Source of the DNA: Marthasterias glacialis
Lineage: Eukaryota > Echinodermata > Asteroidea > Forcipulatida > Asteriidae
Assembly (NCBI GenBank): GCA_911728455.2
Contig: OU452226.1
Span: 23,631,999-23,695,998 of the forward strand
Length of the DNA stretch: 64,000 bases
Direction of reading: 5' to 3'
In this document: positions 52,101 through 62,621 of the stretch, one piece after another
How positions within the stretch are numbered: position 1 is the stretch's first letter
Layout of the letters: every line of letters begins with the position of its first letter
Made by a program: the position numbers and the translations under genes
The notes under the pieces: model-generated
Database searches by the model: none
What the model was told of the DNA's origin: nothing
The model's input: the letters and a program-made list of their open reading frames with translations, nothing else

Positions 52101-53574
52101 ACTTTAAGTGATATTGTTTTTTTGCAGTTTAGTTAAAGTGCAAGTTCTAGCCGTAGTCTACTATCAAGATCAAGGACAAGAATTGAAGCTTGATGCTTCT
52201 TGACACCCCGTAATATTTAGCTAGTTTAGCAATATACCTTGATGTAATCTGTATTATCTTCTCAACATCCACGATGAGAACTGAAGCTTGATGTTTCATC
52301 ACTTTAAGTGAATAATATTGTTTTTTGTTTTTCTTTGCAGTTTAGTTAAAGGCCCAGTTCTTAGCCGTAGTCTCATATCAAGATCAATGACGAGAATTGA
52401 AGCTTGATGCTTCTTGACGCCGAGAAATATTTAGCTAGTTTAGCAATATACCTTGTTGAAATATATATTATCTTATCAACATCTACGATGAGAACTGAAG
52501 CTTGATGCTTCTTCACTTTAGGTGGTATTTTTTGCAGTTTAGTTAAAGGCCCGGTTCTTAGCTGTATTCTCCTATCAAAATCAAGGACGAGAATTGAAGC
52601 TTGATGCTTCTTGACGCCGAGAAATATTTAGCTAGTTTAGCAATAGACCTTGTTGAAATAAATATTATCTTATCAACATCTACGATGAGAACTGAAGCTT
52701 GATGCTTCTTCACTTTAGGTGGTATTTTTTGCAGTTTAGTTAAAGGCCCAGTTCTTAGCCGTATTCTCCTATCAAAATCAAGGACGAGAATTGAAGCTTG
52801 ATGCTTCTCGACGCCGAGAAATATTTAGCTAGTTTAGCAATAGACCTTGTTGAAATATATATTATCTTATCAACATCTACGACGGGAACTGAAGCTTGAT
52901 GCTTCATCACCTTAAGTGATATTTTTTTTATTTGCAGTTTAGTTAAAGTCCCAGTTCTTAGCCGTATTCTCTTATCAAAATCAAGGACGAGAATTGAAGC
53001 TTTTTGCTTCTCTGACGCCGAGAAATATTTAGCTAGTTTAGCAATAGGCTTTGATGTAATCTGTATTATCTTATCAACATCTACGATGAGAACTGAAGCT
53101 TGATGCTTCATCACTTTAGGTGATTTTTTTTGCACTTTAGTTAAAGGCCCAGTTCCTAACCGTATTCTCTTATCAAGAACAAGGACGAGAATTGAAGCTT
53201 GATGCTTCTTGACGCCGAATAATATTTAGCTAGTTTAGCAGTAGGCCTTGATATAATTTGTATTATCTTATCAACATTTACGATGAGAACTGAAGCTTGA
53301 TGCTTCACCACTTTAAGTGATATTCTTTTTGTTTTGCAGTTTAGTCAAAGGCCCAGTTCTTGACTGTATTCTCCTAGATCAAGGACGAGAATTAAAGCTT
53401 GATGCTTCTTGATGCCGAATAATATTTAGCTAGTTTAGCAAATAAACCCTGTTGTATTTTGTATTATCTTCTCAACATCTACGATGAGAACTGAAGCTTG
53501 ATGCTTCACCACTTTAAGTGATTTTTTTGCAGTTTAGTTAAAGGCCTATAGTTCTTAGCCGTATTCTCCTATCC
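46160..53574 (+). repeat. 197-bp tandem array, right part (homogeneous core and degenerate edge)
   Basis: The landmark GTATTCTCCTATC recurs at 46751, 46948, 47145, 47342 and 47539, a period of exactly 197 bp. About 17 units between 46160 and 49620 are nearly identical. From 49.6 kb units diverge and vary in length through T- and TA-rich expansions before GCAGTTTAGTT. Each unit carries two hairpin-forming GAAGC-TTGAT-GCTTC dyads, and many diverged units also carry ATCACTT-T-AAGTGAT. The period is not a multiple of three, and no ORF spans units. Confidence 0.95.
51583..52077 (+). repeat. Array-embedded block, copy 2
   Basis: Near-identical to 38612-39095, in the same orientation and with satellite units on both sides. 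Confidence 0.85.
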
Positions 53575-53858
53575 TCATAGCTATTTGCAGGAAATGCCAC
53601 CAATCGAAGGTTGATGCTTCCGTTTTCCATATTTTTTTCGTAGGTTAGCCGCAGGCTTTTATGAAAATGTCCGAGTGTTCGAAAAAATAGGTTGAAAGAA
53701 TTTGAACTGGTGAGTATTGCGATCGGACGCCGGCAACGAACCTCATCATTACGTGCATATTAGGCAACGAACAGTCAAATGATTGGGAGTGAAGAACCGA
53801 AACAGTCAGTCGGGAGCTTGGAACCAATCTGCCTTGACCCAACTTCAACGGCAAATTC
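53575..53858 (+). repeat. Array-embedded block, copy 3 (partial)
   Basis: Matches the first two thirds of copies 1 and 2, up to CCCAACTTCAACGGCAAA, with more differences. It marks the right edge of the array. Confidence 0.8.
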
Positions 53859-54183
53859 TTGTAGAACTCGGTAAAATGAACATTTGTGGCAATTTTCATC
53901 AAATTCGGCCGAGCACTTTGGAATAATTATACGGAGGGGGCACTTTGTGGCCTCCCCCCACCCCCGGTCCCCGTACATCCCAAAAAAGCCCGGTCCTGAT
54001 AGGGTTTAAAGTTGATTCATGCCAGCAATTTTATATTGTTGAAAATACATTGAAACATTGCCCTGTCGCGACTGAAAATGCAATTTGAGGAGTGAATATG
54101 CTGCCACCTGGCGTCTCTTTTTTGTTCTCGTTTATTTCCTTCTTTTTTCTTCTTTCTGATTGGTTTGATTTAATTTGTTTCAG
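53859..54183. other. Intron or intergenic DNA before the MFSD2-like exons
   Basis: No feature recognised except a C-rich stretch near 53954-53968 and a pyrimidine tract ending TTTGTTTCAG at 54183, the acceptor for the next exon. Confidence 0.5.
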
Positions 54184-54300
54184 CCTGCCATACCTCGGAT
54201 AGTTTCGTGGGTTCTTACACCATACGGCAACGTCTGGATACAGTATATTCTTGCCATGCTCATGGGGAGTGTAATAGCCAAGTGTGCCGCTGGTGCCATG
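54184..54300 (+). CDS. MFSD2-like transporter, exon A (partial gene)
   Basis: Bounded by acceptor TTTGTTTCAG and donor GTAAGTTG; 117 bases, phase 0 at both ends. Encodes 39 mostly hydrophobic residues (PAIPRIVSWVLTPYGNVW, then IQYILAMLMGSVIAKCAAGAM). This resembles the late membrane segments that precede the PDVIDD motif in MFSD2 / sodium-dependent lysophosphatidylcholine symporters (MFS_2 family). Assignment depends mainly on the next two exons. Upstream exons are not in the adjacent DNA, which is satellite. Confidence 0.6.
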
Positions 54301-54556
54301 GTAAGTTGTCAAAAAACATTGTCTGTCATTCTGTTTATCCCATTGCAAGATGTACAACACATCAAACTGCATTTTATTTATTTATTTATTTTTTTTAGCA
54401 TGGTTGATTTCTCTATACTGTTTTTATTTCTAAAGTCACATTTTCATGGCACTAATATTGTGCTCGTCGAACTTGTTTGTTGAAGGGCCCGGAAGTGAAC
54501 ATTTCTTAGAAACATATTTTGTGCTATTTTCTAATCCCATTTGAGTGTATGAAAAC

Positions 54557-54686
54557 TAATGGAAGACTTTTGAGACGATAGCAGGCGTCCCACAGACCGG
54601 TCCTTTTCCACTGTTTTCATCGCTGAGAACAATGGAAAAGGACCGGTCTGTGGGACGCCCGCTATCGTCTCAAAAGTCTCCCATTA
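54557..54686. repeat. Near-perfect 130-bp hairpin (MITE-derived)
   Basis: Positions x and 109243-x pair over about 63 bases per arm with three or four mismatches and a TCGC loop (54620-54623). The outer ends TAATGGRAGACTTTTGAGAC show it belongs to the MITE family at 4370 and 17293. It lies inside the intron between exons A and B, so it would be transcribed as a long hairpin if the gene is expressed. Confidence 0.85.
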
Positions 54687-55458
54687 ACAACCTCTTCTTG
54701 GTTAATTTTATTGAAAAGTGCACTTCTTCCAAACATTTAAAATTGTCCATGCTTTTCTGGAAAACTGAGGGCGCTGTTGCCGTGATGTCATTTCAGGGAG
54801 ACACTGTGGTTTGCTGTTGAAGTTCATGAAATTATGAGCCGAAAAATTAGCTTATTGAAAGCATTTGTGAAAAAAAGCTTGCTCATTGGCTTACTACCAT
54901 GAAGTGACAGAACAACGAATCAGTAAAGAAATGAATGTTTTCGACATCGAAACATCCTAAAGTCTGTCAACGTTTTGTGCATAAACTAATTGCAACAGGT
55001 TTCTGCCTGATATGACATCACACTCATGGATATGGAAATTTGCAATAGCATAAACAGCACCAAAAATACCCTTAAAATGGCAAGATTAAACATGAAAATA
55101 AGGTTAAATGAGACACAAAGGTGCATTTCCAAGAATTGCTTCAAACAAACAAAAAATCCATTCCATGGGCCCTTTAACTGTATGCCTAATTAAAAAAAAA
55201 AAAAAAAAAAAAAGTTTATGGTTTTTAAACTACACTCAACCTGTTAATAAGAATAAAAGGTGCATATCTTTACTTTTCCAAATGATTGCAGCTACATTTA
55301 TTTTTTTAACGATTTGCTCACACTTGGTTTCCAAAGGTCCATCGTCTTACTCCTTAAAAGTCAAGTGCTTTGTATTTATTTTGATTTTCTAAACTTATGA
55401 ATTGTTTTATTTTATTCGATTAATCTCGTCTTTTTTTTCCCTTTTTTTTTTTAACCAG
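54687..55458 (+). other. Intron of the MFSD2-like gene
   Basis: AT-rich with a poly-A run near 55191-55212. It ends with a long pyrimidine tract and TTAACCAG at 55458. Confidence 0.5.
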
Positions 55459-55594
55459 GAGTCTGGTACCTGATGTCATTGACGACTTTTTACTGAAGTA
55501 AAAAGTGTGGATATGAGACCATCTACACTTTTTACATCATGATTGTAAAACTCATATCGGGTCTTTGCATTGGCATTACAACATTCGTATTAGG
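55459..55594 (+). CDS. MFSD2-like transporter, exon B (frame interrupted)
   Basis: Bounded by acceptor TTAACCAG and donor GTGAGTGT. Reading from 55460 it encodes SLVPDVIDDFLLK, with the PDVIDDF motif characteristic of MFSD2 proteins. It then meets TAA at 55499-55501. Skipping the single T at 55499 restores KKCGYETIYTFYIMIVKLISGLCIGITTFVLG, which continues the family pattern and joins exon C in phase. The entry phase also disagrees by one base with exon A. Either the gene is decaying, or the assembly has small indel errors, or a small exon was missed. Confidence 0.65.
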
Positions 55595-55683
55595 GTGAGT
55601 GTTATTAACAATAGTAAAGCAATAATGTGGGCATATCTTTGTCATGTCAACTGAAGCAATAATATGATAATTTCTTTTCAAAG

Positions 55684-55860
55684 AGTCGTTGAGTTCAAGC
55701 CTGGAGTTTGTCAAGTCACGGACGAGGTCAGATTCACCCTACGACTCTTGATCACGTGTATACCCGGTGGTTGCATTGTGATTGGTCTGTTCTTCCTTGA
55801 CCTCTACCCAATCACAGAAGAAGTACGCAAACAGAACCAAACAATACTGGAAATATGGAG
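55684..55860 (+). CDS. MFSD2-like transporter, exon C (C-terminal membrane segment)
   Basis: Acceptor TTCTTTTCAAAG and donor GTAAATCT. Its first base completes the GG left by exon B. Encodes VVEFKPGVCQVTDEVRF, then TLRLLITCIPGGCIVIGLFFL, one transmembrane helix, then DLYPITEEVRKQNQTILEIW. The TLxLLxT helix followed by YPI-x-EE-x-R-x-x-N is the C-terminal signature of the MFSD2 / MFS_2 group, where the protein imports lysophosphatidylcholine-type lipids with sodium across the plasma membrane. The C-terminal tail would follow in another exon; one candidate acceptor near 57804 would add only two codons before a stop. Confidence 0.75.
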
Positions 55861-56629
55861 GTAAATCTTGCTTTTTATACGTCATTGATAAGTATAAAAG
55901 AATACAACTACCCCCCCCCCACCACCACCACAACCCCACAACCACCCCCACCACCCCCACCGCCACCAACATCACCACCACCACCACCACCACCACCACC
56001 GCCACCACCACCAACATCACCACCACCACCACCACCACCACCACCGACCACCAACTGCTGCAAGGGTAAATGCGTAACATTTGATCTTAATCACTTACGA
56101 TCAGTTATTTTTTACCAGTATGCTAATTAGAATGTTCAGATGATTATTCATGAGTTGATCAGTATTATTATTATTCAAGTTTGGCCATGATTATTCATGA
56201 AGAGGGATACGGGTGATGACAAGAGGAGACAGACGATGATACATAGCATGGACCAACGTTTCCGATCTAAGTCAATCCGAACACCAACTATGGGTTTTGG
56301 ATGAGAGTTCTAAAAAATGTAGTATACAACAAAAACACTGTTGGAGAGAGGAGACAGAACACAAAACGTGCAAACCCAAAAAAGGTCTACTCTTAATCTG
56401 GTTCAAATTTATACAGTATCAATAATAGGTAAATTACTAGAAATTTAGAGTTTGTGAACAAACTCACAGTCTTCGGCTTAAACGTAATAAAATGATTGCG
56501 TAATTGAACATTTTCAGGTCAATATTGTGAGCAAGTTTTTTGTCTCTTGTGCTATGCTGACGGGCAAAATATTTATTTGTACCCTTTGTTGATCTGTATG
56601 CATGAACGTTTGTCATATGGAACTTCAAC
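55861..56629. other. Downstream intron/flank with CCA microsatellite
   Basis: A (CCA/CAC)n tract with CAACAT interruptions spans about 55912-56047. It creates Pro- or His/Thr-rich ORFs that are not genes. The remainder has no recognised feature. Confidence 0.6.
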
Positions 56630-57725
56630 CTCCAGTTTTGACAGGAACTAAAGGTCAAATGGGGTCACACCTTTTACAAGATATCTAGAATTGCCCGAGA
56701 GCTGTAAATTCATGTGGTGATTTTTAATGTACCACTTTTCATTCATAAGATACACAATTTTGTATGTACAAACTTATACTTCCGGTTTCAACTGGAAGTG
56801 AAGGTCAAATGGGGTAACACATTGTAAACATTTGTAGAATCGTCGAAGGGCCTTAAAATAAGGTTATTATGTTAATATACAAATTTACGTTATTCAGATA
56901 TGATTTTTTATATAAAAAAATACTACTTCCGGTTTCGACCGGAAGTAAAGGTCGAACGGGGTCACATCCGGTGTAAATTTTTTTAAATATTTCAAGACCT
57001 TTCATACGGTGTAAAGATCATGTATGTATCATGTATTTTTCTTAAGATATGATTATTTTAGTATAAAACTTCAATTTAATGTAATGACGTCATCGATGAC
57101 GTCATCAGTCCAAAAATTATCCTTTGTCATGTACACACTGTGGTCTAAGTATATAGTAAGTTTAAAGTCTGTACTTGCTTTACTTTTTGAGATAGTAAAA
57201 TATTTTTTTTTTCGACCACGTGTACCATTTGCGTTGTGACGTAGCTGTGATGTCTTACATCACATTTCTAGAATGCTCCTGAGCTAAAGAAAACACTATG
57301 CATTGAAGTTTGTTCATATGTTCATTCACTTAGGCTCTGTAGCCCCAAATAACATGATTTTTACTTTAACTTCCGGGTTCGACAGGAAGTAAAGGTCAAA
57401 TGTGGTCACGTTGTGCAGGGCATTTGTAGAGCTTTACAAGAGCTTTCATATTGCAAGTATCTTGTACATAGCATTTGTGGTTCTCAATATATGAACTTTC
57501 AAATTTTTAACGTTTATTAAACTTAATGACGTCATCATTTCCAAAACCTTATTGTGCCGTCTACTCATTAAGGTCAACGTACATGAAAAGTTTCAAGTTC
57601 ATACAAGCTTACTTTTGTTCAAAATTGCCGGAGAAGGTTCAAGGAGAAAGAAGTAGACGGCAGAAAAAAAAGAAGAAAAAAACAGAACAGTAACAATAGG
57701 TGGCTCAAAGCCGAACACCTAATTA
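56630..57725 (+). repeat. Repeat mosaic built on GGAAGTAAAGGTCAAATGGG modules
   Basis: Four successive units start with a variant of ACTTCCGGTTTCGACCGGAAGT (itself a hairpin) followed by AAAGGTCAAATGGGGTCACA, near 56640, 56790, 56930 and 57375. One unit (56985-57350) is the module P found at 24.7 kb, with a double TGACGTCA palindrome at 57085-57104. The right end reads AACAATAGGTGGCTC then AAAGCCGAACACCT. That is the inverse of the ends found at 57985 onward, so this is one arm of an inverted arrangement. Confidence 0.7.
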
Positions 57726-57984
57726 AATAAATGAAAAAAATGAATACAAATTCCCCTCCCCCATCTTCACCTTCTTAGAAAAGTGCTTCTATTTTTTTTT
57801 ATAGATTTAAATAGCAACACGTCTAAGACCAAGGTAAACTCTAAACTAATTAACAAAATTGAAGCGTTACTGCACGCTATCAGAATCAACAAGAGCCAGC
57901 CTGTCTGGCTACTTTGTGTCAAGTTATCTACAGTTACTGTTTATTCACGGTGCCGTAAAAAATAATAACGCCTGAAGAACAAGA
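57726..57984. other. Short unique segment between inverted repeat arms
   Basis: AT-rich DNA with a T-rich tract and TATAG near 57803. It may include a terminal exon of the MFSD2-like gene, but evidence is weak. Confidence 0.35.
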
Positions 57985-58258
57985 TTATTAGGTGTTCGGC
58001 TTTTAGCCGAAAACCTATTGTTATTGTTAAGTTTTTTTTTTTTTTTTTTTTTTTTTTAGGTGTTCGGCCAACAGCCGAACAACTATTGTTATTGTTCTGT
58101 TTTTTTTTTTTTTTTTTTTTATTTTTTTTATTTTTAGGTGTTCGGCCAACAGCCGAACAACTATTGTTATTGTTCTGTTTTTTTTTTTTTTTTTTAGGTG
58201 TTCGGCCAACAGCCGAACAACTATTGTTATTGTTCTGTTTTTTTTTTTTTTTTTTTTT
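57985..58258 (+). repeat. Four tandem GTTCGGC-hairpin plus poly-T units
   Basis: Each unit reads AGGTGTTCGGC, a short loop, GCCGAAC, then CTATTGTTATTGTT and a long T run. They start near 57989, 58058, 58137 and 58197. The GTTCGGC/GCCGAAC arms are exact in three of the four. Poly-T and poly-A/Lys ORFs across this stretch are not genes. Confidence 0.85.
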
Positions 58259-58790
58259 TTTTCCTCGTGTTCTTATTTCCCTGCGAACCTTCTCCAGCAA
58301 TTTTAAACAAAAGTAAAGCTTGTACAAATTTAAAACTTACTGTGTACATAGGCAATAGTGAGTAGATGAAACCGCCACTTTTTTGGAATGATGACGTCAT
58401 TGATGACGTCATGACAAGGTTTTTAATGTTGAAAAATGACCATTTGCTTGTTGCTGTATCTCAACGAATATACAAGCTATGATGTTCATACTTAGGCATC
58501 AAATAGATAAAGACTTGGACAGCATTTGAAAAGTTAACGCCAAAATCATACGACCTTAACTTCCAGGTCGTTACCCTGGGTCAAAGTTCGCTTCCGTGTT
58601 TTTTCATCAAAAAACAACTTTTAAGCTTATCTACGGAATAACTCAAGATTGAGATTGATTTGAACGTTGAAACTCAACAGAAAGGTGAACCTTGGTATCA
58701 AGACACCACAGGTCTAACTACGTCATAATGACGTCATCGGGCATTAAATTACAATGAATCAAAGTTTAAAATTTGTAAAACTCGTATGGC
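58259..58790 (+). repeat. Repeat module Q, copy 1
   Basis: Starts CCTCGTGTTCTTATTTCCCT, contains a double TGACGTCA box at 58392-58411, and ends near AAACTCGTATGGCGCGAATT. Almost the same sequence recurs at about 60097-60634. Confidence 0.85.
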
Positions 58791-59103
58791 GCGAATTTGT
58801 GGGGGAATACCCAACGGCGCTCTCTTTGGTTCAACGAAAGAGGGCGGTGTTGGGAATGAAGATTTTAGAAACATTGAGCGCTATGTGCAGAGCGGAAAAT
58901 CGCAATAGTTGAGTAATAACGTCTCGCACCAAAACCACCACTTTTTGGACTGATGACGTCATTGATGACGTCATTACATGAAATAGCGAGAAAATATATA
59001 TCTTGAGAACCGCAAATGCTACCAATAGGCTGTTTTCATGGTCTTTTCCACGACAAAATGGTTTTGTTAGTGTTTGACCTTGCTTTCGTTTAGAACCGGC
59101 TTT
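58791..59103. repeat. Single-copy part of the repeat mosaic
   Basis: Contains another double TGACGTCA box at 58954-58973. No coding feature. Confidence 0.5.
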
Positions 59104-60078
59104 TTTATTGAAACCTGAAGTCCCCATGAAATACATATGATAAAGCTCTTTTTAATTATTTTCATATTCATATTTAAAGGTTTTATTTGATTTCACTTTC
59201 AATATATCAAACAAAATCAAAACCATGTGTTATACGGTGTCTCATAGAGACCATTGTTGCTTTAAATGTTAATTCCTCCAAAATTTTCTTCAAATAAATA
59301 ACTCAAAATGGAAATTAAACTGAACCTTGAAACTGTGCATATACTTGAACCTCAATATGAAGACGCGAAATAAAACAATGACGTCATGATGATGTCATCA
59401 GATGTTGAGTTACAATAAATCAAAGTTTAGTCATTAAATCAGAACTCCTGAAGTGCACAATGGATTTTTACAATCTACACATCATCGCAAAGGTCTTTTG
59501 GAAACAATTTAAATGTCTCAAAGAAATGACCCCAATTTGACCTTGTATTGCGGTTCCAACCGGAAGTTGAAGGAAAGAATTGTTATAAAGCCATTCTTTT
59601 TTAGTTCTTTGGTCAGTATAAAACGAGCTTTGGACAGTGGTTTCAGTGTGTGAGTAGGTAAAGGACTCTGCGTTTTCAAGTTTAAAACTGATGACGTCAT
59701 TACATTAAACAGCGTCCTCTGGTAACAAGTTTCAAATCAATGGTGCTACGACACTAATTGTAACGGCTTTTTTTTCCCCTCGTGTTCTTTCCCTGCGAAC
59801 CTTCTCCAGCAATTTTAAACAAAAGTAAAGCTTGTACAAACTTAAAACTTACTGTATACATAGGCAATAGTGAGTAGATGAAACTGCCACTTTTTTGGAA
59901 TGATGACATTTGTCAAGAAACGGGAATTGTTACAAAGTGTGGTACAAGTTTAACTATGAAAACCAAACATTGTATACAAATTCATCTTTTTATGTTCAAT
60001 GTTTTTGAACTACGTCATCATGTAACGTTCAACCGAACACCGTATTTTTGTAATAAACAAAAATTCTATGTCTAGTTT
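59104..60078 (+). repeat. Repeat modules R and S, copy 1
   Basis: R (about 59104-59765, from CCCCATGAAATACATATGAT) and S (about 59766-60078) recur together at 62622-63590 with only scattered differences. They contain TTCCAACCGGAAGTTGAAGG and CCTGCGAACCTTCTCC motifs shared with the other modules. Confidence 0.85.
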
Positions 60079-60096
60079 TTTTTTTTGTTTTTTTTT

Positions 60097-60634
60097 TCCT
60101 CGTGTTCTTATTTCCCTGCGAACCTTCTCCAGCAATTTTAAACAAAATTAAAGCTTGTACAAACTTAAAACTTACTGTGTACATAGGCAATAGTGAGTAG
60201 ATGAAACCGCCACTTTTTTGGAATGATGACGTCATTGATGACGTCATGACAAGGTTTTTAATGTTGAAAAATGACCATTTGCTTGTTGCTGTATCTCAAC
60301 GAATATACAAGCTATGATGTTCATACTTAGGCATCAAATAGATAAAGACTTGGACAGCATTTGAAAAGTTAACGCCAAAATCATACGACCTTAACTTCCA
60401 GGTCGTTACCCTGGGTCAAAGTTCGCTTCCGTGTTTTTTCATCAAAAAACAACTTTTAAGCTTATCTACGGAATAACTCAAGATTGAGATTGATTTGAAC
60501 GTTGAAACTCAACAGAAAGGTGAACCTTGGTATCAAGACACCACAGGTCTAACTACGTCATAATGACGTCATCGGGCATTAAATTACAATGAATCAAAGT
60601 TTAAAATTTGTAAAACTCGTATGGCGCGAATTTT
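60097..60634 (+). repeat. Repeat module Q, copy 2
   Basis: Near-identical to 58259-58790 in the same orientation, with a double TGACGTCA box at 60227-60246. Confidence 0.85.
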
Positions 60635-61030
60635 GGGCTCTAGAGCCTAAGTGCATGAAAATATGAAAAAATGTTCAATGCATAATATTTTCTTTAACTC
60701 AAGAGCATTCTAAAAATATGATGTGTGACGTCATAGCTACGTCACAACGAAAATGGTACACGAGGTCGGAAAAAAAAATTATTTTGCTATCTCAAAAAAT
60801 AGAGCATGTACGGACTTGAAACTTACCACGTACTTAGACCAAAGCGTGTACATGACAAAGAACAAAATTTGGAATGATGACGTCATCGATGACGTCATTA
60901 TATTAAATTGAAGTTTTTTATTAAAATACTCATATCTCCAGAATCAGATATGCTACATACATGATCTTTACAGCATATGAAAGGTCATGAAGTATTAAAC
61001 AAATCTTACACAGGGTGTGACCCCATTTGA
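60635..61030 (-). repeat. Repeat module P, inverted copy
   Basis: Reverse complement of the modules at 24716-25135 and 56985-57350, from TCTAGAGCCTAAGTG to CATTTGACCTTTACTTCCGG, with the double TGACGTCA box at 60878-60897. Confidence 0.75.
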
Positions 61031-61734
61031 CCTTTACTTCCGGTCGAAACCGGAAGTAGTAGTTTGTTTTATAAAAAATCGTATCTGAATAATATTATTT
61101 TGTGTATTAATATAATAACTTAATTTTAAGGCCCTTCGACGATTCTACAAATGTTTACAATGTGTGAACTCATTTGAATGTAGTTGATGACCTTTGCAAA
61201 TATTACATTGATGACGTCATCAAATGTTACAGTTTGTTACGACGACGAGTTTAAAAATATTGTTTTTTATTTTAATTTTATTTTTTTGAGCAAACTACGT
61301 GTTGAATTTTTTGGTAATAGATAACGACTATAAAAGCCTAATTGTGAAATTTGAACAAAATTGGCCGTTGCATAACGAAGTTATATTAAGGTGAAAAGTG
61401 CCGTTTTTAGCGCGATCGGCGATAAAGTCTGTACAGTTCCCTCAATGTATTGCACCCCGTGCGTGTGCACTCTAGGCTTTTACTGCATGCTGTGTATATA
61501 CCTACACGCGACAAGTCAGGTCTTGTCACAGTTCATCGAACTTTGCGGTGTGTTGTTAAGTTCTGTGTGTGTGTGTGTGTGTGCCCTTACACTCACCAAC
61601 TTACGGGGCACTTTACACAATGGAACAATGCTACCCCACAAGGTTTTCTTTGTTCTAGTGCTACCCCACAAGGGAATTCTTTAGAAAAGGGACAATAAGT
61701 TGAACAATGAAGTACCCCGCAACTGGCCATGTGT

Positions 61735-61770
<36 letters not shown>

Positions 61771-62621
61771 ATGGCGACGCAAAGAAAAACATGTAAGTCA
61801 TGCCAAGTCCAGTGTGGAAATGTTTCCCTTTATGTCATTCTGGTGGCTTAATTGTGACAGGGAGAGGAAGAGGAGACTTTACTGAGACGATCACATGCTC
61901 ACGTGAGTTGTTTGATGTATAATGGTGGAGAAAATGCAATTGACAAAATGATCGTCTTTCGTTCTAAATATACCGATCACGTACGTGCTTACGTACGAGA
62001 GTCACAATGTGCAACAGCGGGGCCAGAGGCACTTTACCCCCGCGAGAGTTGTTGTCGGGATACGCTGAGTAAAACTGTTTAAAAGTAAAGTTTAAAAGTA
62101 AAGTCATCGCCTTTCAAAATGTCCGTGTATTTCTTTAGCCGTGCACACTTGTGTTTATGATGTTTATCAAAGTGGGGTAGTTTTTATAAAACTTTGGAAC
62201 TTTTTAATACAGATAATGAGCTCGGAATTTGAATCTGTCAAATGTCAGATTGACTGTACAGTACACCAGTGTTCGTGATGTTACAAAATAAGACCGTTAA
62301 TTTGATATAGCGCCACCAACGTTCACTAGCGATACACACTTTGTTTTATTGACACCGCATAGATGCCGAACAAAACGGAGGGCAGCAAGGGTTAATGTTT
62401 TGATAAAAGGCAATATGAATACTATTTTGAACACTACCTGGCGGCAGCCAATTGCACGGCGTGGAAAAGGAACACTTTGGAAAGCACGAAAACATTGTTT
62501 TTCCTGGCAGTTAAAACCAAAAAGGTAACTTGTTTTTCCTCCAGGAGTCGAGTTACAATAAATGTATGCGGTTCTTTACAATTCTTAGTGACCTGAGTTG
62601 ACCTCGCTTCCTGCCCAAACC
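61031..62621. other. DNA between repeat modules, no gene seen
   Basis: Holds GT microsatellites (about 61564-61583 and 61739-61767) and a GTGCTACCCCACAAGG repeat near 61627-61673. No ORF has convincing coding character. Confidence 0.5.

Noticed and set aside
46118-53135. Minus-strand ORFs of 60-126 codons with the phrase KHQASVLIVDVDKI
   Set aside because: They recur because the satellite recurs. The 197-bp period is not a multiple of three, so frames close in each unit, and substitutions show no codon bias.
38252-53574. CRISPR array
   Set aside because: Units are 197 bp with no separate spacers, and the context is an animal genome. It is a satellite-type tandem repeat.
55739-56130. Pro-, His/Thr- or Val-rich ORFs
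   Set aside because: Produced by the CCA/CAC microsatellite at about 55912-56047.
57941-58327. Lys- or Phe-rich ORFs
   Set aside because: Produced by poly-T tracts between the GTTCGGC hairpin units.
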